DNA of 64,000 nucleotides from the NCBI GenBank assembly GCA_902799905.1, contig CADCCB010000011.1:1-64000 (forward strand), given 5' to 3'. This document shows, piece after piece, positions 51,614-59,842 of this stretch. The position numbers were made by a program, and so were the translations under genes. This DNA is from an uncultured Prevotellaceae bacterium (lineage in GTDB: Bacteria; Bacteroidota; Bacteroidia; Bacteroidales; Bacteroidaceae). Below the pieces are notes generated by a model. That model ran no database searches and was not told where the DNA came from. It was given only the letters and a program-made list of their open reading frames with translations. Each line of letters opens with the position of its first letter. Position 1 is the first letter of the stretch.

Positions 51614-52644
51614 CCTCTAGTAATTCAAATTGGATAAAAGCCTACATTGTAGATGTACTCCCATGTATGACGATAGCATTGTATATACTTGCATTCGTCT
51701 ATAATCTGGCTTTTTATTCGGTCTTCAATATCAATATTACGCATTACCTCTCGCTTAGCGACATGTTGCTAAGCATCTTGGAGCCTATGGTAATCATAGG
51801 TGGTGTCACTATGATGCTTTTCTTGTTAATTATTTTTTCTTCCACGTTAATCTCCTCTATAAATGAAGATAACAAAAACAAAGAACTTACTATAAAAGAA
51901 AAACGAATAATAGTCAGACTCAGGAATATAAAATTCGCGAGATGGTTTGTTAACATCTATACTAAAGTCAAGAAATGGTTTGTTGCTATTTACAATAAAC
52001 AGAATAAGAAAGGAAGCAAAACCCAAACAAGGGAATTGGAAAAGAAAGATGGTTCCAATCAATTGAGTACCATTTACTTCTCTTTACTTATTATTGCTTT
52101 TTGTCTATATGTTTTTTTTAATAATTCCAATGCAGGTATTGAAAAGAAAGGACTGCTGAATACTACATTATGGTTGCTTATGCCTCTTGTAATTGTAGGT
52201 TTGTTTGCCTCATTCGATATATGCCTTTTAGGCATGAGTAATCCTCTTTTTAAAAAGCCCATGTTTGTAAGAAACTACAAGCCAATAGAAGTGATAACAG
52301 CAACGCTTCTTTTTTATATCTATGCAATCATCGTCTTTTATACAAGCGGATTGGAAAGTGGCAAGTACACGATGGATAACGACCTTGCAAAGTTTGAAAT
52401 TAGAACATCTGACGGAACCGTTTTCAATGATTCTACATATCGATACATTGACATCATGAACGATAAAGTGTTTCTGTTAGAAAAGGAGACAGACTATAAA
52501 GTGATTCTCGACAAAGAGGGCCTCGTGTTCTTGAAGATTGTCTATAAGGATGAAATAAACAACTCCATCATAGATACATTCATCAAGAAGGAGATGTGGA
52601 AGGATAGGAAGAATAGAGCAGTTGAAACGGACAGCATACAATAG
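51610..52644 (+). CDS. Multi-pass membrane protein of unknown function
   Basis: The ATG at 51610 overlaps the lectin stop codon. The 344-residue product has about five hydrophobic helices (near residues 12-35, 50-75, 152-170, 180-205, 225-245), a basic cytoplasmic loop at about 80-150, and a 90-residue soluble C-terminal domain (KFEIRTSDGTVFNDSTYRYID). I do not recognise it. Coupling to a secreted lectin suggests a cell-surface or export-related role. AT-rich compared with its neighbours. Confidence 0.7.
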   Translation: MTSSNSNWIKAYIVDVLPCMTIALYILAFVYNLAFYSVFNINITHYLSLSDMLLSILEPMVIIGGVTMMLFLLIIFSSTLISSINEDNKNKELTIKEKRIIVRLRNIKFARWFVNIYTKVKKWFVAIYNKQNKKGSKTQTRELEKKDGSNQLSTIYFSLLIIAFCLYVFFNNSNAGIEKKGLLNTTLWLLMPLVIVGLFASFDICLLGMSNPLFKKPMFVRNYKPIEVITATLLFYIYAIIVFYTSGLESGKYTMDNDLAKFEIRTSDGTVFNDSTYRYIDIMNDKVFLLEKETDYKVILDKEGLVFLKIVYKDEINNSIIDTFIKKEMWKDRKNRAVETDSIQ

Positions 52645-52684
52645 ATATAAGAATCTGGGGATGCAAATGAGACAGGTACACTGA

Positions 52685-53587
52685 TTAGTAACTTCCCCCC
52701 ATTGCCCGATATAGTTCCAAAGTCCTTTTCATGTCAGCGACCTGGCTTTTTGTGATAGTCTTGATATCGTAATATTGCCTGCCAATAAACTTCATCTTTG
52801 CTGATTTTGCCTCTGTGAGCGCATAGATTAAAGCTTTGTCGCTTCCTGTCAAGGCCTCATCAAACCATTCCCATATCATACCACCATTCCCATTGTCATG
52901 TTCTGTGTGGGATGGAATATATTCATAGGCGTTGTCATCTATTGCGAATTGTATCTTATTGAAAAACAACCAGTCATCTGCATAGTATTGGACCCTGAAA
53001 CGTAAAGGCATCACTTTTCCTTCTTGTGCTGCAAAATAAAGATAGATGCCATTCTGGTTGGTATATTTAGGAGCAGACTTTGGTTCATACCATGTTTTCC
53101 CTTTGGGATCGAATTCATCTTTGTTGACGTTGAAGAAGGGAAGGAGTTCTTCTATCTTGGTCGAATCAATCTTGCTTTCTGCTAATTCAGTCCCGTCTGT
53201 AGGATTGCTGTTAACAACATCGTCCAAAGCCAAAATGTTGGTAGAGATTCGTTCTTCTTCCTCTAATCTTGTGGCAAAGGAAATGTCAGTAATGTCCATA
53301 CCATCTTCATCGTATAATTTGAAGCCAATAGGAACGTCCAAATAATCGGCCAGACCCTCTTTGCGCATATTGTTATAGACTTTCTGTGATATGCAGTACT
53401 TTGTGAAAGCTTCTAAGTATGCACTACTATCGGCTGAAGCAGAAATTATTATCGGTGCTTTTTCTTGAATAGATGAACCGCGAAGGATGCTTTGCTCTTT
53501 GACGGTTTCGACATACTTGTATTTCTTTTCGCAAGCCGTCAGTAGCATTAATGTTGTTATAAACAACAAAAAACTCTTCATCTTCAT
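52685..53587 (-). CDS. Lipoprotein of unknown function
   Basis: A 300-residue lipoprotein: signal FLLFITTLMLLTAC with Cys at about 19, then a mostly soluble mixed domain (SAYLEAFTKYCISQKVYNNM, LRFRVQYYADDWLFFNKIQF). The middle part resembles exported proteins that carry a conserved 'ADDWLF' strand, but I do not recognise a named family. It is convergent with the membrane protein gene at 51610. Confidence 0.7.
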   Translation of the reverse strand: MKMKSFLLFITTLMLLTACEKKYKYVETVKEQSILRGSSIQEKAPIIISASADSSAYLEAFTKYCISQKVYNNMRKEGLADYLDVPIGFKLYDEDGMDITDISFATRLEEEERISTNILALDDVVNSNPTDGTELAESKIDSTKIEELLPFFNVNKDEFDPKGKTWYEPKSAPKYTNQNGIYLYFAAQEGKVMPLRFRVQYYADDWLFFNKIQFAIDDNAYEYIPSHTEHDNGNGGMIWEWFDEALTGSDKALIYALTEAKSAKMKFIGRQYYDIKTITKSQVADMKRTLELYRAMGGSY

Positions 53588-53660
53588 AGTTGTTGATATT
53601 TCTTTCTAATTCTTTCGTCTCCAAACAACAGTAAATACTGCCACGAAGTTAAAATTATCT

Positions 53661-54791
53661 TTAGAACAATTTCTGATAGAAAGTTTTTACCCCATCATAT
53701 TTCAATGTCTTGAAGAACATCTTGCTGGCTATCGTGGGCTTCAATTGTCGAACTTTCTCTATGTCGAAAGTGATAAATGTTCCATCATCCTCACAATCTT
53801 TTGCATAAACGAAGAATATTGGAGTAATCTTATAGCCAGACACCTTTCCGTTACCACCTCGTTGTTTCCTCGTCTCAAGTTTACTTTTTTCTAGTTTCAC
53901 GGTCGTCCCATCAATGACAGGATCATATTGCGACATCAGCCGACGTAATGCGCGAGGAGTCCATACTTTAAGATAATTCCTGCCAGCAGTTCTGATTTCT
54001 CCTTCAAGCACAGCCCACTTATCTACTTGATTAGCCGGAATCATCACGAAATATCCATTGACATCTTCTGTGCATATCACGTTCGCATACTTATTTATGT
54101 AATTGTTTGCAACAGCAACCTTTAAGCTGTCCACAGAAAAAGAAGTGATATTATGTCCTATGTTGTTGAAAATGTTTAATCCTTTCTGTTCATTCAACAT
54201 TGCTTCAAATTGTGGATAGTCAAGAAGGAATTTCTTTGTTACTTTAATTTTTCCGTTTTCACCATATAAAGGCAAGTCTGGCTCGCTCGCTTTTGCGCCA
54301 GGCTCTTTGAATTCGATGGTGTATACTGCCATGTTGATGACTGTAACCAAAGCGCTGTCTACTGCACCACAGCCACCAGCCTGAATCAACATCCTGCTTT
54401 TATCTTTAATTGAATAAACATAACGTGGGACTAAATTGAAAGACTTGATAAGCCTTACAACTGATAAAGGTATGAAGTTAGGGTCATCGGCACAATTCAC
54501 GAACAGCGAAAGTTTCAGCATATTGGCAAAGGTCTGAGCGTAAGCACACTCGCTGAAAACGGCAGACTGAATATTGTTCCCTTCTTCATAGCTCTTCCGA
54601 ATCTGATGTTCCAGTGCAGGGCATGTTGACCTGAGTTCAGACAAATCCAAGTTCGCACTACGCTTTGTTGCAAGCGCCCAAAGTTTTTGTCTTTCCGACT
54701 TGCTGAAAATCACTTTAGTAGGAGCAATGCTGTAGAATTCCTGCATTATCTCTTTCTGTGATAGTGTCAATACGATTTCATCATTTTTCAT
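53661..54791 (-). CDS. Probable restriction endonuclease partner of the adjacent methylase
   Basis: A 376-residue soluble protein. A PD-(D/E)xK-like core is visible: GGCGAVDSALVTVI (Asp145) followed by AVYTIEFKEPGAK (Glu160-Phe-Lys162). It starts within the last codons of the adenine methyltransferase gene (4-bp ATGA overlap), the usual arrangement of a type II restriction-modification pair. The recognition sequence cannot be inferred. AT-rich, consistent with horizontal acquisition. Confidence 0.72.
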   Translation of the reverse strand: MKNDEIVLTLSQKEIMQEFYSIAPTKVIFSKSERQKLWALATKRSANLDLSELRSTCPALEHQIRKSYEEGNNIQSAVFSECAYAQTFANMLKLSLFVNCADDPNFIPLSVVRLIKSFNLVPRYVYSIKDKSRMLIQAGGCGAVDSALVTVINMAVYTIEFKEPGAKASEPDLPLYGENGKIKVTKKFLLDYPQFEAMLNEQKGLNIFNNIGHNITSFSVDSLKVAVANNYINKYANVICTEDVNGYFVMIPANQVDKWAVLEGEIRTAGRNYLKVWTPRALRRLMSQYDPVIDGTTVKLEKSKLETRKQRGGNGKVSGYKITPIFFVYAKDCEDDGTFITFDIEKVRQLKPTIASKMFFKTLKYDGVKTFYQKLF

Positions 54792-56413
54792 ACGCTCACT
54801 TTTAATGCCATATTGGAATGTATTAGATCCAAGGTAGAATTATCAACTTTGAGATTCAGAATTGTCAGTAATCTCTGATTAATTCTGTCACGATATTGCC
54901 GAGGGTATTTTATGTTTTCTTGAATGCCCACATTGTTTTTTCTGATTATGAACTCACTTGCCCTGCTAGACATCTCTTTTACAATTTCGTTAAAGAAAAC
55001 ATGGTCCTCTTCAGAAAGAGAATGATAAAAAATAGGCATGCTTAAAAGTAGACCGATAGGATAAGTAATGCCGCCATCAAACAGTCTCCAATGCCAATAT
55101 GCAAAAGAAGAATTTATCAGACAATAAACATAATTAAATTTTTTCTCGTCGTCAAAATGGAGAGTAATCTGTCCACTTCTGTTCATTTTGCCTGAAATGG
55201 CACTTGTGTAATAACGACAGGTATTTGGCATAGATAGTACGAACTTGCCACTCTTTGATACAAGTTCAGCCAGTATATGTTTTCCAGCCTTCTCTGTTAA
55301 GCAATCGTATAAAGGTTGTAGTTCTTTGAAGCATTTATAGTACATTGGGGTGGCAGATGATATTTTTTGTCTCTTTGGTGACAAAAAACTCTCAAGCGTT
55401 TTGCATTGAAGTAAGGCTTTCCGCTCTGTAGATTTAAAACGAATGAGCGGAGTGAGCCTAAAACCATCAGAATTGTTTTTTCGAACGATTGTAATGGCTG
55501 CTCGGACAGAATTGCTTGTATTAGTATTAAAGATGCCATGCTTTCTCCCATTGAAAATATTCCCAGGAATATTATCAAAAGAAAAGATGTCTCCATTATA
55601 CTGATTCATAATAGTTCTAAGAGAATAAAACTTTGAACCAGAAATGAAACTGTAAGGCGTGATTATTACAGAAGAAAGGCTCTCTTTTATGATTTTCTCC
55701 ATGAAAATCGAATACAGTTCTCGAGAATCATTTAGAACCCTTGTGTTACTCCAATTTAAACCAATTTGCTGTATTGCTGCATAAGGAGGATTTGATATAA
55801 CTTTACAGTTCTGGGGCAAATTGATTCTTGAGGACAAGAAATCTCCTGCTATATCGTGAATGTTATCTTTTAATTCTTTGCCATACTTTAATAATATTGA
55901 AGTTACACAAACATTGAGTGCAACCCTATCAATATCATATAAATAAACATTCCCTTCACTAAGCAGTTGATAAGCCCTTTCTTTTCCAATATAATCCAAA
56001 TAAGTTAGAATCAGTTTTCCTGTGCCGCAACCAACATCACAAAGGTTTTGTCCTTCAAGAGAATCAAACCATTCGCTCATTATAAGAGCAACATCGTCAG
56101 GAGTGTAGTATTGGCCGTGCTCTTTTTTCTGCTGTTTGTCTTGAATAGCAAGTCCAACTTCATACATCTCGCCGAAGTTGTTTACGGTCAGAAAACTATT
56201 ATTCTCTCCGTAAGTTAAAACATATTCGCATATATTGGCCCAAGTGTGTTCAAGTCCGTATGTTTCGACATCCTTTATATAATGTTCATGTGAATAATGT
56301 TTTAACTTTGAGATAATCGTATCTGAAAGACTTGCAACATTTCCCTTTTTCTGAGGTTGCTCGTCAATAAATAAATCATCAAAAAGTGTTGTCTGGTAAT
56401 AATCTCTTTTCAT
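54788..56413 (-). CDS. N6-adenine DNA methyltransferase (type II R-M)
   Basis: A 541-residue methyltransferase: SAM-binding motif I NLCDVGCGTGKL (residues 123-134) and catalytic motif IV SNPPY (207-211), preceded by QYYTPDDVALIMSEWF (motif X). It would methylate adenine in the target site and protect the host. The long C-terminal region is the probable target-recognition domain. It overlaps a 43-codon upstream ORF by ATGA and the endonuclease gene downstream by ATGA, making a three-gene coupled unit. Confidence 0.9.
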   Translation of the reverse strand: MKRDYYQTTLFDDLFIDEQPQKKGNVASLSDTIISKLKHYSHEHYIKDVETYGLEHTWANICEYVLTYGENNSFLTVNNFGEMYEVGLAIQDKQQKKEHGQYYTPDDVALIMSEWFDSLEGQNLCDVGCGTGKLILTYLDYIGKERAYQLLSEGNVYLYDIDRVALNVCVTSILLKYGKELKDNIHDIAGDFLSSRINLPQNCKVISNPPYAAIQQIGLNWSNTRVLNDSRELYSIFMEKIIKESLSSVIITPYSFISGSKFYSLRTIMNQYNGDIFSFDNIPGNIFNGRKHGIFNTNTSNSVRAAITIVRKNNSDGFRLTPLIRFKSTERKALLQCKTLESFLSPKRQKISSATPMYYKCFKELQPLYDCLTEKAGKHILAELVSKSGKFVLSMPNTCRYYTSAISGKMNRSGQITLHFDDEKKFNYVYCLINSSFAYWHWRLFDGGITYPIGLLLSMPIFYHSLSEEDHVFFNEIVKEMSSRASEFIIRKNNVGIQENIKYPRQYRDRINQRLLTILNLKVDNSTLDLIHSNMALKVSV

Positions 56414-56541
56414 GGTTTGTAAAAAAGATTACGTTCTTTATCACATAATGTCATACCTATCTCCACGCCTAAGGGAGCTGACATGATTTCCAAGATGGTT
56501 TTGGTCAGTTTATATGCATAGCGTGGTTCTTTGTCTGCCAT
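56410..56541 (-). CDS. 43-residue ORF translationally coupled upstream of the methylase
   Basis: MADKEPRYAYKLTKTILEIM begins at 56541 after an AAGGA ribosome-binding site and ends LFYKP, with its TGA overlapping the methylase ATG. A TATCTTTG promoter (minus, 56572-56579) lies 31 bp upstream. The position is that of a controller (C) protein or regulatory leader of a restriction-modification operon, though at 43 residues it is shorter than a helix-turn-helix C protein. Confidence 0.6.
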   Translation of the reverse strand: MADKEPRYAYKLTKTILEIMSAPLGVEIGMTLCDKERNLFYKP

Positions 56542-56571
56542 TCCTTACATTAATTTGGCGACAAAGATACG

Positions 56572-56579
56572 AATAAAAA
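56572..56579 (-). promoter_or_regulatory. Promoter -7 box (TATCTTTG) of the R-M operon
   Basis: Minus-strand TAnnTTTG element 31 bp before the 43-codon ORF that leads the restriction-modification operon. Confidence 0.6.
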
Positions 56580-56717
56580 TTGAAATAGACTCTGTTATTA
56601 TGAAATATCCGCAAGGCAAAACTATTTTTAACAGATTGACAGAGGGAATATCATGATGATTCTATTAGCCATCTATTCCCTGTTTTTCATCTGGCAGTTT
56701 CGAGAAAAGTTCGTAAC

Positions 56718-59090
56718 TCACCTTACTACTTTCTTCCCGTTGACGATGTATATGCCCCTTGGCAATTGGTTGGCTTCTTCAGGCGTCAGCGCACCTATCT
56801 TGACCCCGTTGATGGTATAGACCTCTGACACAGAGGTGCCGTTGGGTGCGACAATGGGTGAAATGGCATCAAGTGTGTAACTGACGTTGAAGCGGGTCCT
56901 GGTGTCATTGGTATATACCCACTTGCCACCCTTCATGTGCTGAGGACGCAACTGATACCTTGCGCCATTCTCCAAACCGTCGAAATCCATATATACTGTG
57001 GTGCTAGCACTAGGCGCTAAGGTGACGGTGGCTGACTTGCGGTTGAAGCCGTAGAATATGTTATCTATCGGGTTGAGTTTAAAGATGTACAAACCAACAC
57101 CGTTGATGTACTCATCGCCATTGTTAGTTACCAGCATCTTCGCATGGGCTGTAGGACTCTGGACAACACCTTCGACATTGTTCTCAATACTTACGGTAGT
57201 GGAGAGGTCGATATTACCCTCGGCCTCCACCGTCACAGTCTGACTGGCTATGACAACATAGTCGGTGGATGTGCGGTAGCAGAGTTCCAAAGTCTGGGTG
57301 CCTGTGGTGGTTGGTATAAAGTCGATGACAAACGGCCTGGTCTCACCACTCTCTGCCTCGAAGATGCGACCGCCCACCATATTACCGTCGGCCAACAGAT
57401 ACAGGTAGTTACTGAAATAGGTGCCATTGTTGGTCACCTGGGCCTCCAAGGGGAGCGATAGGTGTTGACGGGTCAAACCGGTAGTTTGCATAGTGCCAGA
57501 CAAGGCGATGGTGGGGAACGACAAGGTCATGGTGTTGCCCGTAATAGTGGCCTTGGCACGAACGGCATGGGTGCCCCAACACTCAGCAAAGTCATTGGCA
57601 ACCTCATTCTTGCAAACGGGCACGATGTAGTAGTCGCCGTCAGGAAGGTTGGCACCAAAGCGCAGGCTGTTGTAATTCCAGGCGATGCCACTCAGATACG
57701 CAATGTCCTCCCTGCTGCCAATGCTGGAGGCTTGCGCCTTGACAACATTCCCGCTGGCATCATATACACGGAGATGATGCTGGAAGGAATGAGTCTCGCC
57801 AGTTCGGTTCATCATAATGAATGTCACGCTTGTGCCAGAGAAATCCTGATCGGCGGAGGTGCGGGTTACTGTAGCAGATTTGCCGTTGGTTAAACTGCAT
57901 TCCGTTGCAGTAAGGCGGTCTGTGAAGACAGCATCACTCTCGTACTGGATGCCTACCATGGCCTCCTGGCTGATGCTGTAACCATCCTTGCTGCTGCTGG
58001 CACCAGCGCCATCGTTGCTATAGGGATTGGCTACAGACAACACAAAGTAATTGTCGCTATTTCCTCCCCATCCCCAGTTGATATGGAACAGACCAGCGCT
58101 GTCATAGCCGTCGATAACAAACGTATGACCACTGGAAGATGTGCGACCACTATACAATACGGGCCTGCCTGCACTCAACTCGTCATAGATCAACTCGTCC
58201 CACTCATTGGCAGTAAACAAGTATCTCTGTATGACGTGGCAGGTCTTACTGTAACCAAAATACCGCTGCAACGCAGTAGCGACAGGACGTATGGCGGCAC
58301 TGCTTCCGTTTTCCTGGAAGTCCATCTCGATGGAATGGGCGCAAAGAAGCATAAGGTTGGACACCGCTTGCTGCTCTTCGGTAGTGGCATCAGTCAGATA
58401 GTCGTTGAGCATGTGGTCCCAGTCAATCGTCGTGACTTCGATGGATGAACTGGTGATGCCGAGCGTCTTCGTTGTGTATCCAGGAATGGGCGCTAAGGTC
58501 TGATTGGGATAGCGGTAACGGGCGATGCATTGGGCCATAGCCGTTGCCGTACATCCTGTCAGGGCTCTCTTATCCCCAATATAAGGACATTCCTGATTAT
58601 ACGGATCTCTCTGGTTCCACTTGGTCTTCAGCAGGGGAGCAACAGCAGGGCGCGACACAGCCCGCCGAGGCTGCGAATACGCCCCATCCGTCTGCTGAAG
58701 CCAACCAATCTGCTCGACATAGCCCTCTAGCCAATCCTTCATGTTGGCTGGCAACGTGCTTTCGTCGAAAGTACCCTTGGGGGCATAGCCCAACACCTGA
58801 GGCGCATGGTCGTCACCGCTCACAATCACATAGCCCTCTTCCTCACCTACGTTGAATACGTAGTAGGCAGTACTCTCTGCGACATTGCTGACAGAAAGCG
58901 GCTGACGTTTCACCATCCGCATCCTTGCAGCACTAACGCCTTCTCCCTGGCATCTGCCATTAACATTGGTTTCATGATGGTTGCTCAGGAACGTTCTCGC
59001 TATCGCTTCGGCTTGTTCCTCCGTCACATGACCTGCCAACATCACAACACTCGTCAGCAAGCAAACAATGGTCAAAAAGTATCTCCTCAT
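56718..59090 (-). CDS. Secreted C10 (streptopain/interpain-type) cysteine peptidase
   Basis: A 790-residue exported protease: signal peptide, an inhibitory propeptide to about 150, then the C10 catalytic domain with Cys180 (LTGCTATAMAQ) and His322 (GHTFVIDGYD) followed by HINWGWGGNSDNYF. About 390 residues of beta-rich sequence follow, ending in a type IX-like tail (VYTINGVKIGALTPEEANQL, then GIYIVNGKK). Homologues in Prevotella and Porphyromonas degrade host proteins. A TACTTTTG promoter is at 59119-59126 on the minus strand. Confidence 0.92.
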   Translation of the reverse strand: MRRYFLTIVCLLTSVVMLAGHVTEEQAEAIARTFLSNHHETNVNGRCQGEGVSAARMRMVKRQPLSVSNVAESTAYYVFNVGEEEGYVIVSGDDHAPQVLGYAPKGTFDESTLPANMKDWLEGYVEQIGWLQQTDGAYSQPRRAVSRPAVAPLLKTKWNQRDPYNQECPYIGDKRALTGCTATAMAQCIARYRYPNQTLAPIPGYTTKTLGITSSSIEVTTIDWDHMLNDYLTDATTEEQQAVSNLMLLCAHSIEMDFQENGSSAAIRPVATALQRYFGYSKTCHVIQRYLFTANEWDELIYDELSAGRPVLYSGRTSSSGHTFVIDGYDSAGLFHINWGWGGNSDNYFVLSVANPYSNDGAGASSSKDGYSISQEAMVGIQYESDAVFTDRLTATECSLTNGKSATVTRTSADQDFSGTSVTFIMMNRTGETHSFQHHLRVYDASGNVVKAQASSIGSREDIAYLSGIAWNYNSLRFGANLPDGDYYIVPVCKNEVANDFAECWGTHAVRAKATITGNTMTLSFPTIALSGTMQTTGLTRQHLSLPLEAQVTNNGTYFSNYLYLLADGNMVGGRIFEAESGETRPFVIDFIPTTTGTQTLELCYRTSTDYVVIASQTVTVEAEGNIDLSTTVSIENNVEGVVQSPTAHAKMLVTNNGDEYINGVGLYIFKLNPIDNIFYGFNRKSATVTLAPSASTTVYMDFDGLENGARYQLRPQHMKGGKWVYTNDTRTRFNVSYTLDAISPIVAPNGTSVSEVYTINGVKIGALTPEEANQLPRGIYIVNGKKVVR

Positions 59091-59118
59091 AGTCAGCCCG
59101 TATTAATAGAATCGACTA

Positions 59119-59126
59119 CAAAAGTA
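59119..59126 (-). promoter_or_regulatory. Promoter -7 box (TACTTTTG)
   Basis: Minus-strand element 29 bp upstream of the C10 peptidase start; divergent with the box at 59192. Confidence 0.55.
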
Positions 59127-59191
59127 CAAACAAAATCGCAAAAGCCCAAACTAATTGTATGATTGTTTGGCGATATTTGGGAAAAAAGTAG

Positions 59192-59200
59192 TAATTTTGC
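59192..59200 (+). promoter_or_regulatory. Promoter -7 box (TAATTTTGC)
   Basis: Plus-strand TAnnTTTGC element 35 bp before the small barrel gene. Confidence 0.6.
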
Positions 59201-59234
59201 AGGCAAGATACGAAACTTGAATGAAAAAGGAACA

Positions 59235-59813
59235 ATGAAAAAGATTCTACTATTGGTAATAGCAACGATGATGGCAGTAGTGAATGTGAACGCTCAGGAT
59301 GAAACGAAGAACGAATTCGGCGTGTTCTATGGTACAGGATCGGCATCCGACATCCTCTCATACATCACGAGTTCTATCTCTGCCGCCGCTGGCGATCAGA
59401 GCAGTTTCTGGGGCCCTGTTGGCGCAGAATACTATTACCATGTCTCACCAGGCGTGGCTCTGGGTGCCGTTGGCGCATTTGCCGGTTGTAAGGCAAAGGA
59501 CGAGAAAACGGGCCAGAACGACCTGTCGGAAACCTTCATCACGGTGATGCCATCGGTGAAGTTCAACTGGCTGCGCAAGGAGCACTTCGGCATGTACTCA
59601 GCCCTCTCGGCAGGTGTGATGTTCCTGTCCGTCTCTTGTAACGACAACGCGAAGGCTGCCGACCCCAAGGCCAAAGACGAGACCCTGACCACATTCATGT
59701 TCCAGGCTACAGCCTTGGGTATGGACTTCGGTGGAGAGCAGTTCCGTGGCTTCGTCGAGGCTGGTATTGGTGAGAAGGGCTTGCTCTGTGCCGGCTTGCG
59801 TTATAAGTTCTAA
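59235..59813 (+). CDS. Small outer-membrane beta-barrel-like protein
   Basis: From the ATG at 59235 the 192-residue product has a clean signal peptide (ILLLVIATMMAVVNVNAQ) and eight or so amphipathic strands, with glycine/aromatic alternation (GAEYYYHVSPGVALGAVGAF, FGMYSALSAGVMFLSV) and the closing GLRYKF typical of OmpA/OmpW-like barrels. Two adjacent Asp/Lys/Ala-rich loops are probably exposed. Function unknown; the next gene follows after 29 bp and may be co-transcribed. Confidence 0.75.
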   Translation: MKKILLLVIATMMAVVNVNAQDETKNEFGVFYGTGSASDILSYITSSISAAAGDQSSFWGPVGAEYYYHVSPGVALGAVGAFAGCKAKDEKTGQNDLSETFITVMPSVKFNWLRKEHFGMYSALSAGVMFLSVSCNDNAKAADPKAKDETLTTFMFQATALGMDFGGEQFRGFVEAGIGEKGLLCAGLRYKF

Positions 59814-59842
59814 TACATCTACAAAAAACAAATACGACTCAT

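Noticed and set aside
56435..56470. GTCATACCTATC word resembling the CRISPR repeat near the R-M operon
   Set aside because: Only about 12 bases match and it lies inside the coupled 43-codon ORF; likely chance.
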